A DNA stretch of 64,000 nucleotides from Batkoa obscura (lineage: Eukaryota; Entomophthoromycota; Entomophthoromycetes; Entomophthorales; Batkoaceae). Under the pieces are notes generated by a model. That model ran no database searches and was not told where the DNA came from. It saw only the letters and a list, made by a program, of their open reading frames with translations. Numbering within the stretch: position 1 is the stretch's first letter; every line of letters begins with the position of its first letter. The DNA lies in contig JASVEC010000023.1 of the NCBI GenBank assembly GCA_030770535.1, positions 434,001-498,000 of the forward strand. Reading direction: 5' to 3'. A program made the position numbers and the translations under genes. Positions 10,475 to 21,481 of the stretch are shown one piece after another.

Positions 10475-12178
10475 ATGCAAACTTTCATAACTAAACTTCG
10501 AAATGGAATTTTTGAAAACTTCAATACAATAGGGAGGAGTACACAATATAAACATTGTAATTCATTTACATCAATTTTAAAAGCTACTTATAACAACCCA
10601 AGGTTCATGGAATTTTATAATAAAACAAAACAAAGAAAAGATATATTATCAAAGTTTACTATCGATAATAATAAACTTAATCAAGTAATGTATAAAATTA
10701 GTGCTTTAAGGGAAACAGGAAACAAAAGTCAGCAAGTAGCGTTATTATCAACTATAGCTTCAGTATATTCTTTTGATGAATGTAAGAGTTTTGGGTTTAA
10801 TATAAATAGAAATCAATATGATTATTCAAAAACAAGTAATAATAATAAAATATCAACATTAAAACCTATTATTAAAAATACAAAAAAAATTAAAGATGAC
10901 CAAATTGAAACTATCATACAATATTTACTAAATGATTCAACTATTTCATCAAGATTTAATAAAAAAAATAACGATAGTAAATATTCATCAGATAATATAT
11001 ATATATTAAATAAAAGTAGAAGAATGATATATAGTAAATATTTGAATGATCTAAGAGATAAAGCAGTAGCTAGGTCAACGTTCTTTAAATATATACCAAG
11101 TAATTTCAAAAATCCAGCAAGAAAAACGGATCTATGTAATATATGTACCCAGTATACAGTTAGGAAAAAGTTATTTGAAAATAAAATAAATACAGCAAAA
11201 AACAAAACAGAGATAGAAGAAATTTTCAACGAAGAAGAAAAGTTATACAAATTACATAAATTCTGTGTTGATACTCAAAAAAACACATTTAATGAAACTA
11301 TCAAAAAATTAAATAACAAAAGTTGTATAATAGTTTTAGATTTTAAACAAAATATGGAAATAGGGACAAGACCAGATTCAATAAATCTAGATCATTATAA
11401 TAAACAAGCTATATCAGTATTAGGCTTTGGTGTATTATATTTAAAAGATGATAAAACAATAGGCAAAGTTTACTTTGATTATTTATCTGAAATATTGAAT
11501 CATGATTCAGCATATGCAGGAGATTGTTTAATCGATTTAATCTCTACAGAGCTTCTATTTAAAAAGTTTACAAAAATTAATATATGGGCAGATACAGGAA
11601 ATCATTTTAGATCCCAAGAGTTCTTACATTATATGTTTAAAGAAATTCATAAAATAAATAGTAGTTTGAATGTTAATCTTAATTTTTTTGCTGAGCATCA
11701 TGGAAAAAGTATAGTTGATGGACATTTTGGAAACCTTTCAAAATGGAAAAGTAGTTTTGAAGCGTTAGGTAAAATAGAAGATATCGATCAATTAATTTCA
11801 AGATTTGAGGCTTTTATTTGTGAGCATAATAAAATTAATAACTCGACTGTTAATAATGGGAAAACAGATATAATTTTTAAAAAGTATAAAAGAAACAAAA
11901 ATACAAAAAGAATAATAGAGATGCAGGGCATTAAGAAGTATTTACACTTTATTAAACATAACAATAAACTACATTGTTATCCAGTATCTGATACATCAAA
12001 AAAAAGCGATATAGTCCCAATTAAAGTTATAGAGTCTATAGAAAACAGAAAAATTAAAAGATCGATCCCAGCTTACCTTACGAAGATAACAGAGAATTTA
12101 AAAATTTCGATATTTACTAAGCAAGTAAGTAGTTTGTTGAATGATAGAAATAGATTGTTAAATGTTAGGATTACTTAA
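10475..12178 (+). CDS. putative DDE-type transposase (567 aa), copy 1
   Basis: An intronless ORF inside a TIR element. Visible motifs in order: a CxxC...HxxC zinc-knuckle-like set (C221, C224, H261, C264), then IIVLDFKQN (D289), WADTGNHFRS (D373) and FFAEHHGKSIVDGHFG (E407, D415). The three acidic positions at these spacings suit a DDE/D catalytic core, and the last motif resembles the SHGKGxxDG signature of some poorly described eukaryotic transposases. The N-terminal ~200 residues are Lys/Asn-rich and could bind DNA. It differs from the copy at 43694 at only five residues (36, 85, 95, 245, 389). Both are fully open, suggesting recent activity. Superfamily assignment is open. Confidence 0.85.
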   Translation: MQTFITKLRNGIFENFNTIGRSTQYKHCNSFTSILKATYNNPRFMEFYNKTKQRKDILSKFTIDNNKLNQVMYKISALRETGNKSQQVALLSTIASVYSFDECKSFGFNINRNQYDYSKTSNNNKISTLKPIIKNTKKIKDDQIETIIQYLLNDSTISSRFNKKNNDSKYSSDNIYILNKSRRMIYSKYLNDLRDKAVARSTFFKYIPSNFKNPARKTDLCNICTQYTVRKKLFENKINTAKNKTEIEEIFNEEEKLYKLHKFCVDTQKNTFNETIKKLNNKSCIIVLDFKQNMEIGTRPDSINLDHYNKQAISVLGFGVLYLKDDKTIGKVYFDYLSEILNHDSAYAGDCLIDLISTELLFKKFTKINIWADTGNHFRSQEFLHYMFKEIHKINSSLNVNLNFFAEHHGKSIVDGHFGNLSKWKSSFEALGKIEDIDQLISRFEAFICEHNKINNSTVNNGKTDIIFKKYKRNKNTKRIIEMQGIKKYLHFIKHNNKLHCYPVSDTSKKSDIVPIKVIESIENRKIKRSIPAYLTKITENLKISIFTKQVSSLLNDRNRLLNVRIT

Positions 12179-12261
12179 GTTATTAATAGCTAAGTTAATA
12201 AATAGTCAAAGAACAAGTAACTGTAATAATATGTAAAAACTATTATTACTTGTACTATATA

Positions 12262-12298
12262 GGGATGGTCAATTATAGTTTTGGGGCTGACCACTCCC
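12262..12298. other. hairpin in the transposon 3' region
   Basis: GGGATGGTCA (12262-12271) and TGACCACTCCC (12288-12298) can pair around a 16-nt loop, about 80 bp after the transposase stop. The same structure is in copy 2 near 45481-45517. Role unknown; it could be a 3'-end or subterminal binding feature. Confidence 0.5.
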
Positions 12299-12864
12299 TC
12301 CCATGCAGCTATTTATTAACTTGGCAATATATTAATAATGTAATTATAACATTAAAGTAGTTTATTTATTTGATAATAAATCTACAATGTTGGTTATAAA
12401 GCAGTTGATAATAAATATTTCTCAATTAAGCTTTATAAGAACATGTATTTAAGATCTAGTAGAAATTCAACTAACTTACAGTATGAGCTATAATATAATG
12501 GTTTAGAACTGTGTTTGGGTACTTTTGTTTTAATAAAAGATGTGATTTTATAGAATTTTAAGCGAAGTTTTTAAAATACAAATTTTTTTAAAATTGGATA
12601 AAATAATGAAACTAATTCAGACAACCCCATTAGCTAAAATTATAATAAACTTGTAATATTTTCTAAATAAAAGTTAAAAATTATTTATGTTTTTTTTATA
12701 TTTTAGTCTATTTTAGTTTTAATAAAATTGCAAATTAAACCGTATATACTATAAAATAATTATTTATTACAATATTTTTTTATCGAGTGTTTAATTAGTA
12801 TTTCTTTAAACTTTAGTATATAGTTTATTATAAATTTCATAGCTAGTAAAAAAAATAAAGATAT

Positions 12865-12964
12865 GGGGATGTATTTTGTATTTTTAAGAATTTTACTAAC
12901 AAACTTTCCGCTTAAATAGCGCTTAAAAAATGGAAAAGATAATGAAGTCAAAAAAAGCACTCCC
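12865..12964 (-). mobile_element. foldback MITE copy 5
   Basis: GGGGATGTATTTTGT at the left, CACTCCC at the right, with the central TTTCCGCTTAAATAGCGCTT apex. ATAT precedes the left end and ATGT follows the right. It starts only 237 bp from the right end of the complete transposon. Confidence 0.88.
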
Positions 12965-13802
12965 ATGTTTAAAAAATAATTTAGTAACTTTTCGATTACT
13001 TGATAAGGATTTATAAAATTTAACACGACAATCCTAATATTAAACTACCATACTATTAAGTTTAATAAATTTAATAAATTTTATTGTGTAGTTGAAAAAC
13101 AAACAATTCTGAAATTTATTATTATTTTATGCTTTTTTAATGCTCCGGTTTTATAAATTGCTTACTCTTCAACTACTCAATAAAATTTTAATAAACTTCC
13201 ATCAGATAGTTAAAAAATTATTAAATTATCACAAAAACTTTTAGTGAACTCTATGTATCAAAAACATAAAAAAGCGAAATTAAAAAATTTTATTTTGATT
13301 TTAACCAGGCTTTTAAGCCTACTCATATTCGAAATAGAGGTTATAATTTTATTAAAAAGTCATCATTTTTAAATCAAACTTTTAGCTAATAGTTCTCCTA
13401 TCTTATACAATTCTGCCTCTTTTCTATTTTATCTCTGAGTAAACTTATATAAAGCATAGTTTAAGCCTGTTGAATATGACTTGCTCAAGTTTAAAGTAGG
13501 AGCTTGTGCTTTAGAGTATTTTTTCTAATTGAATAATCTATTCCGCTACATCCTCCTACCCCTGTCTTATATAACTTATCCCATTTTTCACTTGAACAAT
13601 TTTTATATTACGATTTAAATGAAACTTAATAATTTCGCACCCTTTGGTTTTGTAAACAGTTAACAACTTACAACATTTAAGATAAAAGATAGTTGATATT
13701 AATAAAACCAATAGCTCGATGTTAAGCCTGTTGTTTAATCCTGGTTAACTAGGATGTTAAAAACGCTATAAAATGGCATAAAGCTACATTTAGTATATAT
13801 AT

Positions 13803-13902
13803 GGGGATGCATTTTTGTGTTTAAGAATTTTTCTAACAAATTTTCCGCTTAAATAGTATTTAAAAAGTGGAAAAAATAATGAAGTTGAAAAAAAGCACTT
13901 CC
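13803..13902 (-). mobile_element. foldback MITE copy 6
   Basis: GGGGATGC left end and GCACTTCC right end, with ATAT on both sides. Family apex intact. Confidence 0.85.
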
Positions 13903-14815
13903 ATATAGTTAATTTAAATTAATAGATTTTGAATCCAGAATCAATCAAATAAGGAAATAAAATACAACGGTGGTTGAAAAGTTTATCTTAACATATAAAT
14001 ATGGTATGTTTAATATTTAAACTACAGGATTCCTTTTAGAGAGAACAAGCTTTATCTTTTTAATGTCCTATCTGCTAGCAAAAAACTATCTTTGATCAAA
14101 AAATTTATAAAAGCACAACTCAAAAATAAATATAAATAGTAAAACGCTTTTGATCAAAAAGCACTACTGGCAAAAACTACATTAACCTATTTTATTGTAT
14201 TAATTAAAGTATATAACGTTTTAAAACAATTTGATCCATAGAGTAACAAAAGATCTTTGAAATATAGTTTAGTAATCGGAATATCTTATTTTTTTATAAA
14301 AAATAGTCGGAAGTAAAATTTAGCAATGGAAATAGCCATATATATAAGTTAAGGTTTTTATAACCTCAATAAAAATGTGAAGACCCATAATCTGGAAAAG
14401 AAGCTTTGAAAATAATTTTGAACTTATTATTATAATCCATATCTACACTGGGCTAGTAAACCGAAAGCCTCTTATCTACATATATCAGCTATTTGGGATA
14501 GCTTTTGTTTTTTATAATAGATTAGAGCCATACCAATTGCTCAGTGTATACTAATATTATACTTTTTTCTTCAAAGTCTTGCCTTTCATTATAAATGCAA
14601 TCACATGAACTACTACAAGCATTTTAATAAATTGGTTCTTAGAAATAATATGATATACTTATAATTAGAAATTATATAAACACAAATAGTAATAAATGGC
14701 TATATAAAAAACGATGGGCTCATGTTTATCCTCTTTTCAATGAATTTATATAATGGATTTTATAAATTAGTAATGTAAACCCATTGACCTGAATTGCGAA
14801 ATTGTGAAACTATAT

Positions 14816-14905
14816 AGGAATGTATTTTTTTAGGAATTTTACTAACAATTTTTCCACTCAAATAGTGCTTAAAAGATAGAAAAAGTGAAGCTAAAAAACA
14901 TCCTC
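14816..14905 (-). mobile_element. foldback MITE copy 7
   Basis: Slightly shortened copy with ends AGGAATG and CATCCTC, flanked by ATAT on both sides. Confidence 0.82.
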
Positions 14906-16545
14906 ATATAAATCTTAGAAAAAATAAAATAGAAGTGTGAACTAAGGCTCATAGTAATTAATAGTAAGTTTAGTTTTTTTTAAAACTTATTTTTGTGTAC
15001 ATTATGAAGTTCAGTTTTTGAAACTTGATCCAGGAGTAGTTGTCCTAAATAGGCCAAAGTAAAGACAAAAAGACTGAGTACATGTAGTGTTTCCATTAGT
15101 ATTTAAATGTAATATGCACTAATCTACCTCTATCTTTTTTCATTAAGGTTAAGATATTAAATTTGATCATAATTGGTTACTAATCATGAAGTTTTATAAA
15201 GGATTTTGAGGGTTTGTATAGTAATATACTTAGCTCATCGATTTTTTATTATTTTGTCAGATAAAGATAATTTGTATCTATTGACACGTTTTAATACTAG
15301 GGCAGGACGCTTCCTGCGCTGAGTCTAATTGTCTCGTTTACCGAAATTTATAAATTACTACCATTTGTTTTTAAGTGAAAGGCTGCTATATAACAACTTC
15401 TACATGATTTTAAAAGCTTATATTTTAATTATTGTACGTTTTAACGTAATTTTTGTATATTTATAGATATGTCATAGGGTGAAATTCCCATCCCAAAATA
15501 ACATTTTCAAAATTGAGATTTAGGTTACAAAACAATCTCAAGTTCAATTAGACTTAATTATTAATTAATAAACCATTAAATTATTCTTGGTAATTGGAAG
15601 CAGTCATAGCACCACAAAACGCTCCAATACCTTTATATTATAACACTAATACATTGAAATTCAATAAACTTAAATCAAATCTAGAATTATCTAATTGAAG
15701 ACTAGTTTATATATTACAAGGAGAAATAGTTTATAATAATTGAATTATATCTTTTTTGAAAAGTAAAATTGCATCTGTCTGTATTTTATAATGAAAAATT
15801 GTTAATTTTAGACTGGAATTGAATCAGTTAGTGGGTTATAATGAATAGTGAAAAAGTAGCACCGTGTATAAACTTTGTAAAACCTAAAGATGTTATGTTA
15901 AAGCTAGTACTGATCTGAAATTTGGGCACATAACTTTAATCTAATAACTAAAATATATTATATAATAATAAGGTAAATGGCTCCAAATTATCAAAAAAAG
16001 GTGATATGGTTGTCTATTCTGATTTTGATTATAACCCATAGTTTTTATTTGGGTATTTATATCAAATTAATATCAATCGAAACTAAATATAGAATAAGAA
16101 TCAATTGTTTAAATCCGAATGATAAATCAAGATTATAACTGTAGTATTTTTTATACATTAAAGTACCTTTTTTTTTTGAACCTTATTTTTTTATAAACTA
16201 TTTTACATAAAATACATTCTACAATGAGTTAAGCAATACATACTAAAACGTATATGAGTTGGCTTATTTCTTATTTAATACAGCAGCTTTCCTGAATGCT
16301 ACTTAAGGATAACTAGTTTATAGATAATTTAGTATGGAAATGATAAAAGCGACAATACTAGCATAAATTTATTGATAAAGTGAGCTTACTAAATCAATAT
16401 CAAGCTTATGAATAAAAAAGAACTTATAATTTTTGATCCTTAAGCACAATCACTTTATTAATAAAATGTTAAATTTGGTCTAAAAAAAGGAACAAAGCTC
16501 ACAATATAAAACGAGGAGAAAGTAATAAATTATTAACAAAATAAA

Positions 16546-17445
16546 ATGTTTTATAGAGCAATAATCACACTCTCTATTTATATTGGATTATCAACATGTA
16601 TTTGGCCCACTGCTATTATAAAAAATATCTCTACTCCAACTTTGAGAACTGTAGTAGATGTTATTGATACTCCGAAGTATTATTATGACAGCAACCAAAA
16701 TAATTATTATGAGTTAGTTACTCCAAAATCAAATGTTAAGGATTCTCCATTGTTAGTTTGGTTATTAGGTGGTGCTTGGGTTAGTGAAGATATTGAACCA
16801 AGTAGAATTATGGCTAATAAATTAGCTGAAAAAAATATCACTACTGCTATTTTACATTATAGATTAAGTCAAAAAAATCAGGTATCAAGTATACAACATC
16901 CAGGTCATTTAAAAGATTCGTTAAATGGATTTACAAACATCACACTTAGTTTAAAAGGATACAATAAGATTTATTTAGGTGGTCATTCTGCTGGTGCTCA
17001 TTTGAGTGCTTTAATGGTATTAGATGGTAGTAATTATACCGATGATAATAAACAGTTGAATCAACTTAAAAATATTAAAGGTGTTATTTCTATTGGTGGT
17101 ATATTTGATATTCCATCTTTAGTTAATAGATACAAAGGCTATAAGAATGAATACATTATACCAGCATTTGGAGATGATATAAATAAATGGAAGAAAGCAT
17201 CACCTCAATTTGTTTCAAAAGAATCATTAAATGATATAGGTTACAATCAACTACCTAAATATTTATTAATTGACTCACAAGAAGATACTCTGGTAAATAC
17301 CGAACAAACAACTGAATTCGCATCCCATCTAAAAGGATTAGGGTTTGATAGTATTCAAATTACAAGTGGTAAATTTGGAGATCATAATTTAATTCCCAGA
17401 AATAGAAACGTTACAGAGCATATTTTTAAATTTATAAATAATTAA
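16546..17445 (+). CDS. secreted alpha/beta hydrolase, copy D
   Basis: A 299-aa intronless paralogue with a hydrophobic N-terminus (about residues 5-19), suggesting secretion. Catalytic set: Ser148 in GHSAG, Asp247, His280 in FGDHN; LLGGAW replaces the usual HGG motif. It is a patchwork: QVSSIQHPGH as in copy B (7081), the DTLVNTEQTTEFASHLKGLG segment as in copies A and C, and a private C-terminus (SIQITSGKFGDHNLIPRNRN). It also shares M-V-LDGSNYTDD and NEYIIPAF with the decayed copy at 19200. A tRNA-Phe lies 230 bp downstream on the other strand. Substrate unknown. Confidence 0.9.
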   Translation: MFYRAIITLSIYIGLSTCIWPTAIIKNISTPTLRTVVDVIDTPKYYYDSNQNNYYELVTPKSNVKDSPLLVWLLGGAWVSEDIEPSRIMANKLAEKNITTAILHYRLSQKNQVSSIQHPGHLKDSLNGFTNITLSLKGYNKIYLGGHSAGAHLSALMVLDGSNYTDDNKQLNQLKNIKGVISIGGIFDIPSLVNRYKGYKNEYIIPAFGDDINKWKKASPQFVSKESLNDIGYNQLPKYLLIDSQEDTLVNTEQTTEFASHLKGLGFDSIQITSGKFGDHNLIPRNRNVTEHIFKFINN

Positions 17446-17676
17446 TCTATAATCCATCTTTAATATAACAAGTTTAAACTATAACTATGTTGATTTGGTA
17501 TTGTTCAATCATTTATTATCTTATTATAGAAATTTTGATTTTCTTCTTTTTAATCAACAAAATAAAGCGATACAATGATAGTATAAGAAAAAAGTATCTA
17601 TTAGTATTTTAAGTTTGTATTACCACTTGTTGATAATTTGAATCAACTTAAAATTATAAGTCCATGTAAAAATTGA

Positions 17677-17699
17677 TGCGCCCACCGCGGATTGAACGC

Positions 17700-17743
<44 letters not shown>

Positions 17744-17749
17744 AGCCGC
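17677..17749 (-). tRNA. tRNA-Phe (GAA), copy 2
   Basis: Identical over all 73 nt to the copies at 5544 and 20747, including the G4/G69 acceptor mismatch; flanks differ. A TTTTT run follows the 3' end on its own strand and fits a Pol III terminator. Confidence 0.96.
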
Positions 17750-18374
17750 CACTCTTATAGTTAAACATTAAAATAAAATTTAATCTTGACTTTTTTCTTC
17801 TATAAAAATTTGTAATTTTATTAAATAAATTTCTAAATAAGCTATTTGTTTTAATTAAAATAGAGGTTGTTTATTTTTAATATTTTTTTAACAGTTTATT
17901 ATTACAATAAAAATTGAATTTATTAACTTTAAATTTGAATAAGCTATTATGAAACATCTCTTTATCAGCTCTATGATTGATTATAACATAACAATCACTT
18001 AAGTTGCCGTGTTCTTAAGTTTAGACACAATCAATCCCAAGCCTTTATTTTGATTTGCTATGATAGTTTCTGTTATGTGATTCCAAAGGATATTATCTCC
18101 CCGTTTTGATATACATACTTGTTAAAGTATAAAAGAGGTTTTAGAACATGGTAACTTAGGACCTTTTAATTGGAATATTCCCTAACATTGTACCTTTAAT
18201 AAAGTCACTAAATCTTTTTGGTAATATTTCATGTGGATTTTACAGTAGTATTGTTTATTATATTTGTCTTACATAATCTATAGCCTATTATGTGCTATTT
18301 TTATAATTTAAATCTATGTCAGTTACACAAACTAATATCTTTTGACTTCAACTACTGAGTATCAGATTTCACGA

Positions 18375-18668
18375 TAGTAAATTATAGTTTCAAAGTTAAT
18401 TATTCCCTTCTGTACAGCTATTTGTTAACTTAATTATAAATCAATAATATCATATAATATTATAATCGTTTCTATATTTGTTCAATAGTAAATCTGGGAT
18501 ATTGACCATAAAGCAGCTAGTGATAAATATTTTTAATAAAGCTTTGTAAGAATATATATTTATCTCCATATTATAGCTGTAATTAGTATTAATACATGGG
18601 TTATACTAGCAAAATTTTTGCCAATATAAACAATTTTTGTTAAATTTAGTAGGAATTCTGCTAAACAG
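18375..18668 (+). mobile_element. decayed 3' fragment of the DNA transposon family
   Basis: Aligns with the non-coding right part of the complete element (about 12267-12480): shared blocks include the CAGCTATTTRTTAACTT region, the ATAAAGCAG-GATAAATAT region and the GTAGRAATTC block. Diverged and interrupted, and followed directly by a foldback element. Confidence 0.65.
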
Positions 18669-18672
18669 ATAT

Positions 18673-18763
18673 GGGGATGTATTTTTTAAGAATTTTACTA
18701 ACAATCTTTCCGCTTAAACAGCGCTTAAAAATGGAAAAGTAATGAAATCAAAAAAATATCCTC
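18673..18763 (-). mobile_element. foldback MITE copy 8
   Basis: GGGGATGT left, ATCCTC right, with ATAT on both sides. It sits at the edge of the decayed transposon fragment. Confidence 0.87.
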
Positions 18764-18895
18764 ATATGTACTGTAATAAATAATATAAAACTGTCAGATA
18801 TTTTTGTTTTTAATAAGGGATTTATTTTTATAAATTTTTTAGTTCATATATAAATATATACAAGGCGCTTTTTATAAATCTAATGAAATTTATAT

Positions 18896-18992
18896 GAGGA
18901 TGTGCTTTTTTGTTTAAAAATTTTACTACAATCTTTCCACTCAAATAGTGCTTAAAAAATGCAAAAGTAATGAAACCAAAAAAAATAGCCCC
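18896..18992 (-). mobile_element. foldback MITE copy 9
   Basis: Left end GAGGATGTG, right end AGCCCC, with ATAT on both sides. Only 132 bp from copy 8 and in the same orientation. Confidence 0.87.
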
Positions 18993-19199
18993 ATATGTTC
19001 TTATTGTTGATAGTCTATAAATATATAAAAAGAGTAAGTTACAAAAATTAGCGAAATTCAAAAAAATTGAATATAAGGTATAGTTAGTTTACTAACATGT
19101 AACTGACAAAATTAATAAGATCTTAAACAGATAAGCAAAAATTATATTCATGATATCAAATTACTAGAAATCAATTTAAATGAAATTAAAAAACTGGTC

Positions 19200-19975
19200 A
19201 ATAGCGTTTGAACTCTGAAGTATAAGATAATAATCCCCAAACTTACTATGGACTATCTCTGGATATTATTGAATCTCAATCCTTTTAAATAAGATGCAAA
19301 CTAAGGTGATTGTTTCGAGCTAAATAAATTGCTTTCTTGTAAATCAATTGATAAATAGTTGGGCAGCTAATCATAGTTTATTTTTTTTAATGATTCTTTT
19401 GAAACAAATTGAGGTGATGCTTTCTTCCATTTATTTATATCATCTCCAAATGCTGGTATAATGTATTCATTCTTATAGCCTTTGTATCTATTAACTAAAG
19501 ATGGAATATCAAATATACCACCAATAGAAATAACACCTTTAATATTTTTAAGTTGATTCAACTGTTTATTATCATCGGTATAATTACTACCATCTAATAC
19601 CATTAAAGCACTCAAATGAGCACCAGCAGAATGACCACCTAAATAAATCTTATTGTATCCTTTTAAACTAAGTGTGATGTTTGTAAATCCATTTAACGAA
19701 TCTTTTAAATGAGCTGGATGTTGTATACTTGATATCTGATTTTTTTGACTTAATCTATAATGTAAGATAGCAGTAGTGATATTTTTTTCAGCTAATTTAT
19801 TAGCCATAATTCTACTTGGTTCAATATCTTCACTAACCCAAGCACCACCTAATAACCAAACTAACAATGGAGAATCCTTAACATTTGATTTTGGAGTAAC
19901 TAACTCATAATAATTATTTCCATCACTTCCATAATAGTGCTTTGGAGTAATAGTAGGACCATTATTGGAATTAAA
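19200..19975 (-). pseudogene. decayed alpha/beta hydrolase copy
   Basis: Minus-strand copy of the hydrolase family. The core from GSDGNNYYELVTP through the GHSAG elbow to SPQFVSKESLKKINYD is open and nearly identical to the intact copies. The reading then meets a stop at 19367-19369 (TAG, aligned with the Gln codon of the copy at 1-649), and the remaining C-terminal homology is interrupted several times down to about 19200. No signal peptide or start ATG remains; a stop precedes the core near 19987. The well-preserved core between eroded ends suggests it has exchanged sequence with intact copies. It is closest to the partial copy at 1-649 at the 3' side and to copy D within the core. Confidence 0.85.
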
Positions 19976-20499
19976 TAAATTATAATCCTAAATTCTAAAA
20001 CCCTTTTTTGAATTAATTCGATTAAAGACTTCTATGTATATAGGATCATTTGAACCAATTTTTATTAAATCAAAGTTAGTTTATTTAGTAAACTTTTATA
20101 TTTAAAAATACTGTCTAGTTTATAGAGCTTTTTCTGCTTTGCGCCATGAAAGTGACTCTGTCGATTTAGAAGTTAAGTATGAATGATAAATATCCTTTTT
20201 ATTTAATAGATTAATTAAAAGTAAATCTTTACCATTTGATTATATATATCAGTATTTATTTGTTATTTAATTCTAAAAAGAGCTTTATGAACATTGCTAT
20301 AATTCCTAAATTTTACTATTTTTTAAATTTTTGATACAATAAACTAAATATAAATTCAATATTTATTACATTCTAATATGATTATCTAAAACTTATAAGT
20401 AGTTTAACAAAAAATTACAAGCATCGTAAAATAATTAACTGTTTGAAATCTCAATAAACTTTACATCAACCTAACTACGAGTACAAAAAATAATGACAT

Positions 20500-20595
20500 G
20501 GGATGTATTTTTATGTTAAGGATTTTGCTAACAATTTTTCCACTGAAATAGTGCTTAAAAGATGGAAAAAGCGATGAAGCCAAAAAAACATCCCC
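20500..20595 (-). mobile_element. foldback MITE copy 10
   Basis: Left end GGGATGT, right end ACATCCCC, with ACAT / ATGC flanks. The internal stem blocks TTTTTCCACT and AGATGGAAAAAG are intact. Confidence 0.87.
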
Positions 20596-20746
20596 ATGCA
20601 TCTTATATGAAATAAAATAAAACAAAATAAACTTATTTAAGTTACACAAGCCTAAAAATCTAGTTTATACAGTTTTAAATCACTTTTTATAACTCTTGCA
20701 TATTACACTATATAAATAAATTTTTCCTTCATCCTACTGAAAGATT

Positions 20747-20752
20747 GCGGCT

Positions 20753-20796
<44 letters not shown>

Positions 20797-20819
20797 GCGT
20801 TCAATCCGCGGTGGGCGCA
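20747..20819 (+). tRNA. tRNA-Phe (GAA), copy 3
   Basis: Third identical 73-nt copy. The nearest clean T-run terminator (ATTTTTG) is about 30 nt downstream, further than for the other two copies. Confidence 0.95.
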
Positions 20820-21273
20820 TATAACTTTAACTTCATTAAGTACTATAATTTTTGTTAATCCTGTAATGTTATGATATTAAAGTTAAATTTTGAATTTTAT
20901 GTAGATAGTTTTAATTGCTTTGATTGAGTTTTAAAAGAACTATAATATTTGAATAAGTCAAGGTTCAATTCTAAATGATGTTAAAGCAGAATTGAATAGA
21001 TTAAATATAACTTTAAACAAAGCACTTTAGAGTTATAAAGTTTGATCTTATTGAAAAAGTATTAAATTGCAAACAATTATTAGAATTTAAATCATCTTAT
21101 TTGAATTTAGTCTATCAAAAACCTATTATTCAAAGCGGTTTGAGGCTTTAAAAATGCAAACTTTACAAACAGTTTAAGTATATGGAGAAGGATTCCACCA
21201 GAGCATCAGTTAATCTCTCTGTTTTTTATCTTTATCATCAAACCCATTTCTCGTTTTTTTTATCAACTATATG

Positions 21274-21365
21274 TGGTTGTATTTATTTAAGAATTTTGCT
21301 AATAATTTTTTTCACTTAAATAGCGCTTAAAAAATAGAAAAGGTAACAAAATTAAATATCTCTGC
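21274..21365 (-). mobile_element. degenerate foldback MITE copy 11
   Basis: Family middle (AAGAATTTTGCTAATAATTT ... AGCGCTTAAAAAATAGAAAA) is clear, but both termini are eroded. It sits about 20 bp from copy 12, which is inverted relative to it. Confidence 0.7.
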
Positions 21366-21385
21366 ATCATTAGTCATTAACATAT

Positions 21386-21481
21386 GGGAGTGTTTTTTTT
21401 GGCTTCATTACTTTTTCCATCTTTTAACCGTTATTTGAGTGGAAAAATTATTAGTAAAATTAAATACAAAAATACATCCCC
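21386..21481 (+). mobile_element. foldback MITE copy 12
   Basis: GGGAGTG left, ACATCCCC right, ATAT on both sides. Orientation is opposite to its neighbour copy 11. Confidence 0.9.

Larger units (their letters stand above)
10165..12628 (+). mobile_element. complete DNA transposon, copy 1 (2,464 bp)
   Basis: Imperfect terminal inverted repeats begin GGGGCTGTCCTAATTGGTTT on the left and, read inward from the right, GGGGTTGTCTGAATTAGTTT (16 of 20 match). Both sides are flanked by ATTA (10161-10164 and 12629-12632), a 4-bp target duplication. The second copy at 43384-45847 has exactly the same length. One transposase gene fills most of it. Family not identified with certainty; it is a TIR DNA transposon by structure. 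Confidence 0.93.
12633..16545. other. intergenic, three foldback elements
   Basis: No gene recognised in this 3.9-kb stretch. It holds foldback elements at 12865-12964, 13803-13902 and 14816-14905; the rest is stop-rich AT-rich sequence. A TATAAAAC motif near 16507-16514 precedes the next hydrolase. Confidence 0.6.
17446..19199. other. intergenic with tRNA-Phe, transposon remnant and two foldback elements
   Basis: No protein gene seen. Contents are the tRNA-Phe at 17677-17749, a decayed piece of the window's DNA transposon (about 18375-18668) and foldback elements at 18673-18763 and 18896-18992. Confidence 0.6.

Noticed and set aside
10822-11250. 142-codon open frame antisense to the transposase
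   Set aside because: Hydrophobic composition comes from the Lys/Asn-rich sense strand; present in both copies only as a by-product of their identity.
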